Source: a virus. Taken from it: a stretch of 64,000 bases of DNA. The position numbers were made by a program, and so were the translations under genes. Below, in pieces: positions 56,740 to 64,000 of the stretch. The notes under the pieces are model-generated. The model was not told the DNA's origin and did no database searches. It saw only the letters and a program-made list of their open reading frames with translations. Numbering within the stretch: position 1 is the first letter of the stretch; the number at the start of each line of letters is the position of its first letter. The stretch is from positions 1-64,000 of IMG/VR virus record IMGVR_UViG_3300025669_002088; one strand, given 5' to 3'.

Positions 56740-57312
56740 ATGAGGCTGCATTACTACCGGGGGAACATCGTCCACGCACAGGTGGACGCCATCGTGAACG
56801 CTGCCAACCCCAGGATGCTTGGCGGTGGGGGGGTCGACGGGGCCATTCACCGAGCGGCGGGTCCGGGGCTGAGGGCTGCGTGCAGGGAGTTCCCCGAGTT
56901 GGAACAGGGTGTCCGCATTCGGGTCGGACAGGTTCGGACGACCGAGGGCTTCGACCTGGACGCCGATTTCGTCATCCACACGGCGGGGCCGATCTTCGCT
57001 GGGTACGGCATACGAAGCCTCCGACCGGGCGAGCGGGTCGAACCCCGGCCCCTCAATGAACTCATGCACTGCATCGTCAACTGCCTGAAGGAAGCGGCCC
57101 GGATCGGAGCCAACAGGGTCGCCTTCCCCGCCATCTCAGCAGGGGTCTACGGGGGCAGCGTGTCGGCCTTTGCCCACGCCCTCCACGAGGCCATGAAACA
57201 GGAAGCCCGCCTCCCCATCGAGGAGGTCCAGGTCGTCCTGTTCCAGGACAACGAGTTCCAGGAGTTTAGCGACTGGCAGGAAACAGCGGACGACGCTCCG
57301 CCCATCCCCTGA
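56740..57312 (+). CDS. Macrodomain (ADP-ribose-binding) protein
   Basis: The ATG at 56740 follows CAAGGAGACACGC; 190 aa. IVHAQVDAIVNAANPRMLGG then GGVDGAIHRAAGPGL is the macrodomain ADP-ribose loop with the NAAN and GGGVxxAI motifs. VAFPAISAGVYGG is the second binding loop. Such proteins read or remove ADP-ribose or bind its derivatives. A PARP is encoded at 31591-33132, so the element has both a likely writer and a likely eraser. Confidence 0.92.
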   Translation: MRLHYYRGNIVHAQVDAIVNAANPRMLGGGGVDGAIHRAAGPGLRAACREFPELEQGVRIRVGQVRTTEGFDLDADFVIHTAGPIFAGYGIRSLRPGERVEPRPLNELMHCIVNCLKEAARIGANRVAFPAISAGVYGGSVSAFAHALHEAMKQEARLPIEEVQVVLFQDNEFQEFSDWQETADDAPPIP

Positions 57313-57318
57313 GCAGGG

Positions 57319-58137
57319 TCACGGGGCGATCTTGAACAGGGACCGGATAGCTTCAGGATCGATGGGAACGCCCGCTTCCTTTGCGTGTGCCGACGCTTCC
57401 TTCCCCACCTTGCATGTGACCAGCTTCTCCCGATCCAGGCTGTAACGGACGTACAGGCCCACAGGGAGGCGTTTGCGGATAATCTCCTTGGCCACGGTCT
57501 TGGCACTCTGCTTCGGAGACCATTTACCGTTCGGTGCAGGCTCCCGGACGATTTCCCCGAGCTTCACCCCATCAATATAGATGGTACCCGGAGTAGGTGC
57601 CCTGGGGTTCCCCTCCTCCCCTTCTCCGACGTAGACCTTGGCCCCCAAGATGACGTTGCCGTCCACCTTGAGCGTCTCGAAGACGGGCTTGGACACGGGA
57701 GGACCACCCAGCGTAGTACCCTCGTCCATCTCCTTCCCCGGAAGAGTCAAAGGTTCCACCCCCGAGTCCAGCATCCTGTCAGCCTTGAGACCCCCCATTA
57801 CCTCCCTGAAGTTGTCCTGAATTTCCTGAACAGCTTCGGAAACGTCCCGGATTGTAGCCTCCAGGTGCCCTGTGGCGTGAACCTCACCGAGAAGATCAGT
57901 AAGAAAATGGCCCCTCCACTCCGCTGTGAGCTTGGCGTTGCTCCGCTCTACCAGCGCCTGATAATGGAATCCCGTCCACATGAGAACTTGGACGAAGTCG
58001 TCACCGTAGATCTGTCCGCCCCGGACGACCCCCTTCTTCCGTAGGGTGAGGGACACCAACGTTCCCTGACCAAGGGAACCGATGTCAGTCAAAGTCTGGG
58101 CCATTTCCGTATCCGTTGCAATCACTTGTGTCGTCAT
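57319..58137 (-). CDS. Hypothetical protein, 272 aa, paralogue of 54501-55265
   Basis: The ATG at 58135-58137 follows AGGAGGTGCAGCAA. Shared core with the 54501 product (RKKGVVRGGQIYGDDFVQV then WTGFHYQALVERS; LPVGLYVRYSL). It lacks the Cys insertion. A weak promoter-like GGAGTAG lies at about 58149-58155 on the minus strand with a poor -35 box. Convergent with the macrodomain gene. Confidence 0.7.
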   Translation of the reverse strand: MTTQVIATDTEMAQTLTDIGSLGQGTLVSLTLRKKGVVRGGQIYGDDFVQVLMWTGFHYQALVERSNAKLTAEWRGHFLTDLLGEVHATGHLEATIRDVSEAVQEIQDNFREVMGGLKADRMLDSGVEPLTLPGKEMDEGTTLGGPPVSKPVFETLKVDGNVILGAKVYVGEGEEGNPRAPTPGTIYIDGVKLGEIVREPAPNGKWSPKQSAKTVAKEIIRKRLPVGLYVRYSLDREKLVTCKVGKEASAHAKEAGVPIDPEAIRSLFKIAP

Positions 58138-58180
58138 TTGCTGCACCTCCTGTCTGTACTACTCCATCGGGAAACGAAGG

Positions 58181-58206
58181 GATCATCTGAGAGGCCCACT
58201 GAGTAG
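58181..58206 (+). promoter_or_regulatory. Element-specific promoter motif
   Basis: Plus strand: GATCATC - 12 nt - TGAGTAG, 22 nt before the 58228 gene. Drives the helicase and HA-repeat operon. Confidence 0.75.
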
Positions 58207-58227
58207 ACTTGGTAGGAGGGTCTGACT

Positions 58228-58560
58228 ATGGCGGAAAAGGACGACACCAAAGAACTGAAGATGTGGTACGCTTTTGGGTTTCGGTCTCCCACGCAGTCAC
58301 ACCACCTCTATGAGGGGCGTATCGAGGCCGAGACCATAGAGGACGCCTTCGACTTCGTGTTCCGCCACGCTGACAACAGGAACAGGTTCAAACGCTATGT
58401 CGGTTTTTGGGTGCAGGAAAACATGATGAGCCGCACAGGGGATCTGCGTGTCGGATGGATCACCCCCTCAAGATACATGTCCCCCTCCTACCAGTGGAGA
58501 TTACGAAAACCCGAAGACGTCCCGTTGAGGACGGAGGTGACAGCAAATGAAAACCCCTGA
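58228..58560 (+). CDS. Hypothetical protein, 110 aa
   Basis: Follows GTAGGAGGGTCTGACT. Contains YEGRIEAETIEDAFDFVFRH and WVQENMMSRTGDLRVGW. Overlaps the helicase start by 14 nt, so it belongs to the helicase operon. No family recognised. Confidence 0.65.
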   Translation: MAEKDDTKELKMWYAFGFRSPTQSHHLYEGRIEAETIEDAFDFVFRHADNRNRFKRYVGFWVQENMMSRTGDLRVGWITPSRYMSPSYQWRLRKPEDVPLRTEVTANENP

Positions 58561-60526
58561 AACTCGTACCTTGCGCCCCTATCAGCAGGACTGTTTCCGG
58601 CACTTGTTCCGGCACGTCACCAACGGGAGACGAGAGGTAGTGCTGAGTGGTCCCACCGGAAGCGGCAAATCCCTCATGGTGACCTATCTGGCCGAACGGT
58701 TGCTCAACACGGAGATGTTTCGGTTAGCCGTTGTTCTCGCCCCACAGTGTCAGATTTCGGATGCCTTCATCTATGAGGGAGACCTGAAGATCCGCCCCAG
58801 CGAGGAAGTACCCCAGGGAAGAGTGTCTGTTGGGGGGCCACTCACGGTAGCGGCCCTTCAGTGGTTCCAAGTTCGGGATGGTAAGCGCCGGGAGTACCTC
58901 AAAGATCACGTCAGAAGTGTCCGCCCGGTTAACCGGGTGCTGGTCACGACACATATGGCGGCGGCAGTCTGGTTTGCCCCTGACCTTCTCCCCAAGGACA
59001 TGACCGGGCGTCTCCTGATCGTGGACGAGGCACACCACACAGCCCCCGAGAACGGTGTGGGTACCTTCGTCAAGGAGTGGCAGACCCGAGGGGGCACAGT
59101 CATTCACGTGACTGCCACGCCCTTCCGCACGGACGGTGATACCCTTATTGATGACAACGCCCCCCGCTGGGACCGCACGCTGGCATCCCACATGGAGGGA
59201 GGCCAGTACGCACCGGGGCAGCTTTCTTTCCGCACACATCCTCTGGGCATAAAGGCGAACACGACGAATCAGCTTGCTGGCGAGTCCATGACCAGTACTG
59301 CCCCACTCCAAACCTGTATCGACATCGTGGACTTGTGGGTCAAGGACAAGCGCCCCAAGGCTGTCATCATCGTCCCCGCTAACAGTGCCGATGCGTGGTC
59401 TAAACGGCTGGAGGACGAGTTCACCAGGCAGGGAGCGAGGGTACACAACGCCATCAAGGGGGGGCAACGAGCCACCGACGCCCTCAAGCACCTCCTCCGA
59501 AAGGAACGTCGGGTCCGAGCCTACGAGGACTCCACCGTAGACGTGATCCTTGCCTGTGCCCGGTTCAATGAGGGAACCGACTGGCCCCTGTGCAGCCATG
59601 TCTACAACATCGGCCTGACCAGTTCCTTCGTCCGCATCCTTCAACGCCTGGGGCGGGCGTTGCGCTTCAAGGGAGCCATCGATGGCTACCCCGAGGAGCA
59701 CAAGAACACGGCCACCTTCACCTTCCTGGTACCCTGTGTGACCGAGAACTTGTTTGCCCAGTTCGAACAGCAGCACCAGGATCATGCCTTCCTGACGGCG
59801 TGCTTCATGGCGGATTTTAGTGTCGGCCAGGACTACATCCTGGGGGACATCCAGCGACGTTTGGAGGACATCGGGCACAAGCGTCAGGGCAAAAAGCATC
59901 GCCCGGCGGAGGAAACCTGGGAGGATGTCACCCAGTTCATCGGGGCTGATGTTCAACAGTGCCGGGAGGCCATGGGTCTCATGGTCAAGGCCGTTATCCT
60001 TCTCCGTGAGAGTGGGGTCAAGAAACCGACCAACAAAGAGGTGGCCCACTACCTGAGGACAGCGATGCGGTTGTCCAAGGAGCAGATGGAACAGGCTGAA
60101 CGAGCACTGGCGTACAGCATCCTCAAAAAACAAACCCGAGCCTTCTCCTACTTTCACAAGACCCTGTGGAGGAAGGCCCAGGGCGGGGATTTGTCTGACT
60201 ACCGCATCATCCGAGAGGAGTTGAGGCCGGTCTTCGACGCAGTGATCCAAGAGTTCGAAGGGGCGACGGCGGACATTGGTCAGGCGGACAGGGTCGTTGA
60301 CTTCCTGTCCCGTTTCGAGGGCAGGACAGCGAAGCAGGTCGCTGAACGTCTGAAAGCTGCGATACCTCCGCCACAGTTCACCTTGGCTCAGATAGATGAC
60401 GCCTTGATGTCCTACTTTGAGGAGCACAAAGTTGAACCCCCTATTGATAACACCGACGCTTCCCCTCACTTCAAGCTCCCCCCGATCACAATCAACTGGA
60501 AGCAGGTCTACGGGCAGATGCCATGA
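58547..60526 (+). CDS. SF2 DEAD/DEAH-type DNA helicase
   Basis: 659 aa. TLRPYQQDCFRHLF (Q-motif-like), SGPTGSGKSLMV (Walker A, about 35), VTTHMAAAV, IVDEAHHTAPE (motif II), HVTATPFRTDG (motif III), ACARFNEGTDWPLC and RILQRLGRALRF (motif VI) identify an SF2 helicase of the restriction-helicase/XPB-like group. About 250 C-terminal residues are helical and unassigned. Related bacterial helicases often end in HA repeats; here the repeats are instead on the following four genes. Confidence 0.9.
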   Translation: MKTPETRTLRPYQQDCFRHLFRHVTNGRREVVLSGPTGSGKSLMVTYLAERLLNTEMFRLAVVLAPQCQISDAFIYEGDLKIRPSEEVPQGRVSVGGPLTVAALQWFQVRDGKRREYLKDHVRSVRPVNRVLVTTHMAAAVWFAPDLLPKDMTGRLLIVDEAHHTAPENGVGTFVKEWQTRGGTVIHVTATPFRTDGDTLIDDNAPRWDRTLASHMEGGQYAPGQLSFRTHPLGIKANTTNQLAGESMTSTAPLQTCIDIVDLWVKDKRPKAVIIVPANSADAWSKRLEDEFTRQGARVHNAIKGGQRATDALKHLLRKERRVRAYEDSTVDVILACARFNEGTDWPLCSHVYNIGLTSSFVRILQRLGRALRFKGAIDGYPEEHKNTATFTFLVPCVTENLFAQFEQQHQDHAFLTACFMADFSVGQDYILGDIQRRLEDIGHKRQGKKHRPAEETWEDVTQFIGADVQQCREAMGLMVKAVILLRESGVKKPTNKEVAHYLRTAMRLSKEQMEQAERALAYSILKKQTRAFSYFHKTLWRKAQGGDLSDYRIIREELRPVFDAVIQEFEGATADIGQADRVVDFLSRFEGRTAKQVAERLKAAIPPPQFTLAQIDDALMSYFEEHKVEPPIDNTDASPHFKLPPITINWKQVYGQMP

Positions 60527-61230
60527 ACAAGTTCCGCAAAAGACTGGCCGAAATGGGGCTGGTGGAACCCGTATCCGAATGGTTCCTGGACTACGTGGCC
60601 CGTATGACACGGTACATGGAGGAAAATGACGGGAGGACACCCCCTCAGACGTATGCCTGCGAAGATGGGTACAAGCTAGGGTCGAAAACCAACTCCATCC
60701 GAACTAGCTACCGCCGAGGAACTGGTCATAAGCTTACGTCCGAGATGATTCGGATGCTCGATGACATTGGCTTCCCGTGGAACGGGAACGGGTGGTTCAA
60801 AGGTGTCCTTCGCCGTCTGATTGAGTACAAGGCGGAACACGGTCACTGCGCCCCCCCTGGCACGCATGTCCACCATGACGGATACAAGCTGGGGAAACGA
60901 GTACAAGTGATCCGTTCCGGAAGGAGGGGCATAGGTAGTCTCAAGGTCACCTCCGAGATGGTCGAGCAGCTTGACGCTATAGGGTTTGTCTGGGACGCCT
61001 GCAACACTGGCAAATGGTGGCCAGAGTTCTACGCCCACATCAAAGCGGTGCTGGAAAAGTACCCCGTGGGCCACATCCCGAAGGACTACGTGTGCCCCGA
61101 TGGGTACAAGTTGGGAGAAAAGGCGAGCCATGTTCGATGCGGGAGACGAGGCAAAGGTTTCCTCCAAGTGATCCCCGAGATGATCGCCAAACTTGATGCC
61201 CTCGGTTTCCTCTGGGTGGTTCCGAGATGA
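60523..61230 (+). CDS. HA-repeat protein 1 (three helicase-associated domains)
   Basis: The ATG overlaps the helicase stop. The 235-aa protein consists of three units of about 70 aa, each with W-F...L..Y...HG-P..Y.C.DGYKLG, then VR..R.G...T.EM...LD.IGF-W. These are HA domains (PF03457 type), three-helix modules thought to bind nucleic acid. Nothing else is in the protein. It is probably a partner of the helicase. Confidence 0.85.
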   Translation: MNKFRKRLAEMGLVEPVSEWFLDYVARMTRYMEENDGRTPPQTYACEDGYKLGSKTNSIRTSYRRGTGHKLTSEMIRMLDDIGFPWNGNGWFKGVLRRLIEYKAEHGHCAPPGTHVHHDGYKLGKRVQVIRSGRRGIGSLKVTSEMVEQLDAIGFVWDACNTGKWWPEFYAHIKAVLEKYPVGHIPKDYVCPDGYKLGEKASHVRCGRRGKGFLQVIPEMIAKLDALGFLWVVPR

Positions 61231-62153
61231 ACAAGTTCCGGCAACGCCTCAGTGTGTTGGGTTATGTGCCTTCCTGGCCAGCTTGGTTTGACCTCTTCCT
61301 GGAGAAACTGAAGGAATACAAAAAGGAGCGTGGGCACTGTCAGGTGCCTAAATCCTACAAGTGTCCCGAGGACGGGTACCATCTGGGGGAACGGGTAATG
61401 GTTGTTCGGTCAGCTAAGAGAGGCAAAGGGAACGTCACACTGACCGACGAGATGACCAAGGAACTCGACGCCATCGGTTTCGTATGGGATCCGAGGGAGT
61501 GGTTCCCTGAGTTCCTGGAGAAACTGAAGGAATACAAAAAGGAGCGTGGGCACTGTCAGGTGCCTAAATCCTACAAGTGTCCCGAGGACGGGTACAAGCT
61601 CGGGGGCAGAGTAGATAATGTCCGACAAGCTAAGAGAGACAAAGGGAGACTCAAAATAGCCCCCGAAATGATCAAGGAACTCGACGCCATTGGGATCGTG
61701 TGGGATCCGAGGGAGTGGTTCCCTGAGTTCCTGGTGAGGCTGAGGGAATACAAAAGGGAGCATGGCCACTGTCAGGTGCCGACGTCCTACAAGTGGCCCG
61801 AGGACGGATACCATCTGGGGGAACGGGTAAGGGGTGTTCGGTCAGCTAAGAGAGGCAAAGGGACGGTCATCCTGACCGACGAGATGACCAAGGAACTCGA
61901 TGCCATCGGGTTCGTGTGGGATCCGAAGGAGTGGTTCCCTGAGTTCCTGGTGAGGCTGAAGGAATACAAAAAGGAGCACGGGGACTATCAGGTGCCCACA
62001 TCCTACAAGTGTCCCGAGGACGGGTACAAGCTCGGGACACGGGTAAAGGGTGTCCGACAAGCTAAGAGAGGCATAGGCAGGATCAAAGTGACTCCCGAGA
62101 TGATCAAGGAACTCGACGCCATCGGTTTCGTGTGGGAGGTCATCCGTGCGTAG
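61227..62153 (+). CDS. HA-repeat protein 2 (four near-identical helicase-associated domains)
   Basis: 308 aa with four HA units. At DNA level the units repeat with an exact 216-bp period (anchor GGAGAAACTGAAGG-type sequence at 61301, 61517, 61733 and 61949), and long stretches are identical, so the duplication is recent. Variation is concentrated after GxRV (MV, DN, RG, KG) and in the following VR.AKR.KG segment, likely the surface that contacts DNA or RNA. Start overlaps the previous stop. Confidence 0.88.
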   Translation: MNKFRQRLSVLGYVPSWPAWFDLFLEKLKEYKKERGHCQVPKSYKCPEDGYHLGERVMVVRSAKRGKGNVTLTDEMTKELDAIGFVWDPREWFPEFLEKLKEYKKERGHCQVPKSYKCPEDGYKLGGRVDNVRQAKRDKGRLKIAPEMIKELDAIGIVWDPREWFPEFLVRLREYKREHGHCQVPTSYKWPEDGYHLGERVRGVRSAKRGKGTVILTDEMTKELDAIGFVWDPKEWFPEFLVRLKEYKKEHGDYQVPTSYKCPEDGYKLGTRVKGVRQAKRGIGRIKVTPEMIKELDAIGFVWEVIRA

Positions 62154-63150
62154 GAGGAGCAACAAATTCAGACTGCGGCTCGTTGAGCTTGGGCGGATGA
62201 AACCTTGGCCAGCGTGGTTCGATGAGTTCCACTCCCACCTTCAGACGTACAAGGCGGAGCACGGGGATTGTGAAGTGCCCCACAACTACAAGTGTGAAGA
62301 CGGGTACCGCTTAGGGAACAAGGTGGGGCGAATCCGTTCCGCAAGGAAGCGCCCATCAAACCGTGTGTTGACGGAGGAGATGAGTACTGCCCTCGATGCC
62401 ATCGGTTTTGACTGGCTGGCTCCAAAAGATCGCTGGTTCCAAAAGTTCCGGGTTCGTCTGGTGGAATATATGACCGCTCACGACGGCCAAAACCCACCCG
62501 TTCCTTATGAGTGCCCCGATGGATACACCCTGGGTAAAACTGCCGCCGCTGTTCGGGCAGCGAAACGGGCAAGGGCACTGAATAAGAAGGCGTTCCGGCA
62601 ACTCACGGATGAGATAATTGCTGACCTGGACGCACTTGGATTTGAATGGGAACCCTCGGAATGGTTCCCCGACTTTGTGCAGCGTTTGCGTGAATACAAG
62701 GCGGAACATGGGAACTGTTCGATCCCTGTCAAATTTGAATGTGCGGATGGACACAAGTTAGGCCTGAGGGTCCAACGCATCCGAACGAGCATCCGCCGGT
62801 TGGAGGAGGGCAGCGATGAGTCGATGCCCCTCCAGGTCACCCCAGAGATGGTCTTAAAACTGGATGCCCTCGGGTTCGAGCGGGACCGGAACCTGACGGG
62901 CAAATGGTTCCCCAAGTACCTCAGTCACCTGACGAAGTTCTACCGGGAGCACGGCGACAGCATGGTGCCCAGGGGATATTGCTGTCGGGATGGGTACAAG
63001 TTAGGGGCCATGACGAACAGCGTTAGAGAGGGCCGTAGGGACGCAACAGGTCGGAGGAAAATCACCCTGCCCATGGTTGCTGATCTAGCTGCCCTCGACT
63101 TTATGTGGGATGTTCGAATAACGGGATCATCTCGGCCACCTACAGAGTAG
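62146..63150 (+). CDS. HA-repeat protein 3 (about four to five helicase-associated domains)
   Basis: GTG start overlapping the preceding TAG; 334 aa. Opens NKFRLRLVELGRMKPWPAWF, then HA units of about 70-80 aa, more diverged from each other than in protein 2. One unit has an expanded loop (RRLEEGSDESMPL). The next promoter copy lies within its last codons. Confidence 0.85.
   Translation: MRRRSNKFRLRLVELGRMKPWPAWFDEFHSHLQTYKAEHGDCEVPHNYKCEDGYRLGNKVGRIRSARKRPSNRVLTEEMSTALDAIGFDWLAPKDRWFQKFRVRLVEYMTAHDGQNPPVPYECPDGYTLGKTAAAVRAAKRARALNKKAFRQLTDEIIADLDALGFEWEPSEWFPDFVQRLREYKAEHGNCSIPVKFECADGHKLGLRVQRIRTSIRRLEEGSDESMPLQVTPEMVLKLDALGFERDRNLTGKWFPKYLSHLTKFYREHGDSMVPRGYCCRDGYKLGAMTNSVREGRRDATGRRKITLPMVADLAALDFMWDVRITGSSRPPTE
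63125..63150 (+). promoter_or_regulatory. Element-specific promoter motif
   Basis: Plus strand: GATCATC - 12 nt - AGAGTAG at the end of HA-repeat gene 3, 20 nt before the GTG of gene 4, which can thus be transcribed alone. Confidence 0.8.
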
Positions 63151-63169
63151 TCTTGGTAGGAGGTCGTCC

Positions 63170-63970
63170 GTGGGCAAAAGGAACAACAAATTCCGTGAAC
63201 GTCTCGCCAAGCTTGGGCTGATGAAACCTTGGCCAGCGTGGTTCGATGTGTTCCTGGCACATCTGAAGGCGTACAAGGAAGAACACGGGGACTGTAAGGT
63301 GCCGCAGCTTTACAAGTGTACTGACGGGTACACATTGGGGAACAGGGTCGGGGACATTCGCAGGTTTCGACAAGGGAAAAGTGTTCGGACAGTGACTCCC
63401 TCAATGGTGCCTGTACTGGATCAACTCGGTTTCCTTTGGGAGATCCCCTGTTGGTTCGACGAGTTCCTCCGGCGTCTGAAGGACTATAAAGCCGAGTACG
63501 GCCATTGTCAGGTGCCCACCCAGTACAGATGTCAGGACGGGTATAGACTTGGCCCAAAAGTGAATGCTGTTCGGACAGGCAAAAGGCACAAAGTGGGCGT
63601 CCAAATCACCCCGAGCAGGGCGGAGAAACTTGAGCAACTAGGTTTCCTGTGGGATGTCCCGACAGAGTGGTTCCCGGAGTTCCTGGAACATTTGAAGGCG
63701 TACAAGGCCGTGCATGGCCGTTGTCAGGTGCGTGGCACCTATGTATGCGATGATGGCTACAAACTAGGCCATCACACAGCGGGGGTACGAAATCACCGGG
63801 TCTTGACCCCCACTATGCGGAGCCAACTCGGTGCTCTCGGCTTTGTCTGGGACGCCACCACGAAAGGGCAGTGGTGGCCGGAGTTCCTTTGTCACCTCAG
63901 AGAGTACATGGACGCACACGGGGGACAGACACCCCCCCAAAAATACGTCTGCCCCGGCGGATGGCCGTAA
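63170..63970 (+). CDS. HA-repeat protein 4, apparently frameshifted at its 3' end
   Basis: GTG start after AGGAGGTCGTCC. Three full HA units and part of a fourth (266 aa). At about 63950 the unit should read CPxDGxKL, but the frame reads CPGGWP and stops. One base less in the CCCC run near 63950 restores ADGRKLTPTQINQI, a normal HA continuation to the window end. So this is either a real frameshift or a sequence error; the gene continues beyond the window. Confidence 0.75.
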   Translation: MGKRNNKFRERLAKLGLMKPWPAWFDVFLAHLKAYKEEHGDCKVPQLYKCTDGYTLGNRVGDIRRFRQGKSVRTVTPSMVPVLDQLGFLWEIPCWFDEFLRRLKDYKAEYGHCQVPTQYRCQDGYRLGPKVNAVRTGKRHKVGVQITPSRAEKLEQLGFLWDVPTEWFPEFLEHLKAYKAVHGRCQVRGTYVCDDGYKLGHHTAGVRNHRVLTPTMRSQLGALGFVWDATTKGQWWPEFLCHLREYMDAHGGQTPPQKYVCPGGWP

Positions 63971-64000
63971 ACTGACACCCACTCAGATCAACCAGATTGA

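Noticed and set aside
58724-60640. A 638-codon open frame on the minus strand opposite the helicase gene
   Set aside because: The plus frame carries all SF2 helicase motifs in order; the antisense frame has no recognisable motif and is expected from GC-rich codon use.

Overview
The window looks like part of a large bacteriophage (jumbo-phage-like) or phage-like extrachromosomal replicon, not a bacterial chromosome. By eye it is GC-rich. Genes are tightly packed with ATGA-type stop/start overlaps, and many are small hypothetical genes. Nucleic-acid genes typical of large phages are present (thyX, rtcB, family-4 uracil-DNA glycosylase, DNA adenine methyltransferase, SF2 helicase, homing endonucleases). 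There are no ribosomal or core metabolic genes. No capsid, portal or terminase gene was recognised, so the phage assignment is an inference. A Cys-rich lipoprotein with a DUF1566-like C-terminus (19387-20316) hints at a myxobacterial or other deltaproteobacterial host, weakly.

Layout. 1-6.7 kb: minus-strand glycan/methyltransferase operon (GT2-GT4-GT-radical SAM giant protein, ParB-like/methyltransferase fusion, CgeB-like glycosyltransferase, methyltransferases). 6.7-8.0 kb: frameshifted tnpB. 8-22.7 kb: mostly minus-strand phage genes including uracil-DNA glycosylase, radical SAM, adenine methyltransferase, RtcB, and a LAGLIDADG-like endonuclease. 22.8-25.1 kb: plus-strand operon with an ASCH-like protein and ThyX. 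25-33.7 kb: minus-strand small genes and a full WGR-PARP. 34.2-35.7 kb: an IS605-type tnpB element sitting in a gene. 36-43.9 kb: tRNA-like RNA, then a type I-C CRISPR-Cas locus (cas3-cas5-cas8c-cas7-array) without cas1, cas2 or cas4. 44-46.8 kb: transglycosylase-like gene, a 350-bp miniature IS, a methyltransferase and a UDP-sugar dehydrogenase. 47-58 kb: small genes on both strands, including a cupin, a cREC-like protein and a macrodomain protein. 58-64 kb: SF2 helicase followed by four proteins made only of helicase-associated (HA) repeats.

Regulation. Twenty-one copies of a promoter-like motif, GATCATC-N12-NGAGTAG, lie just upstream of genes or operons on both strands, always with exactly 12 nt between the boxes. 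This fits GATCAT (-35) - 17 nt - TAGnnn (-10). One copy drives cas3, so the CRISPR system appears wired into the element's own transcription programme. Many of these transcripts begin with a conserved GGGGCAAATGACCCC-like hairpin.

The CRISPR system seems entangled with its genome. Besides the 17-repeat array there are three stray degenerate repeats: a full one at the end of the thyX operon, one placed at the predicted 5' end of an mRNA, and a half repeat cut by a miniature IS. The first 127 bases of the window are an exact inverted copy of 45315-45441. That is the size of a common assembly k-mer, so the window start is probably a contig end at a graph fork, with a second genomic context for the methyltransferase gene.
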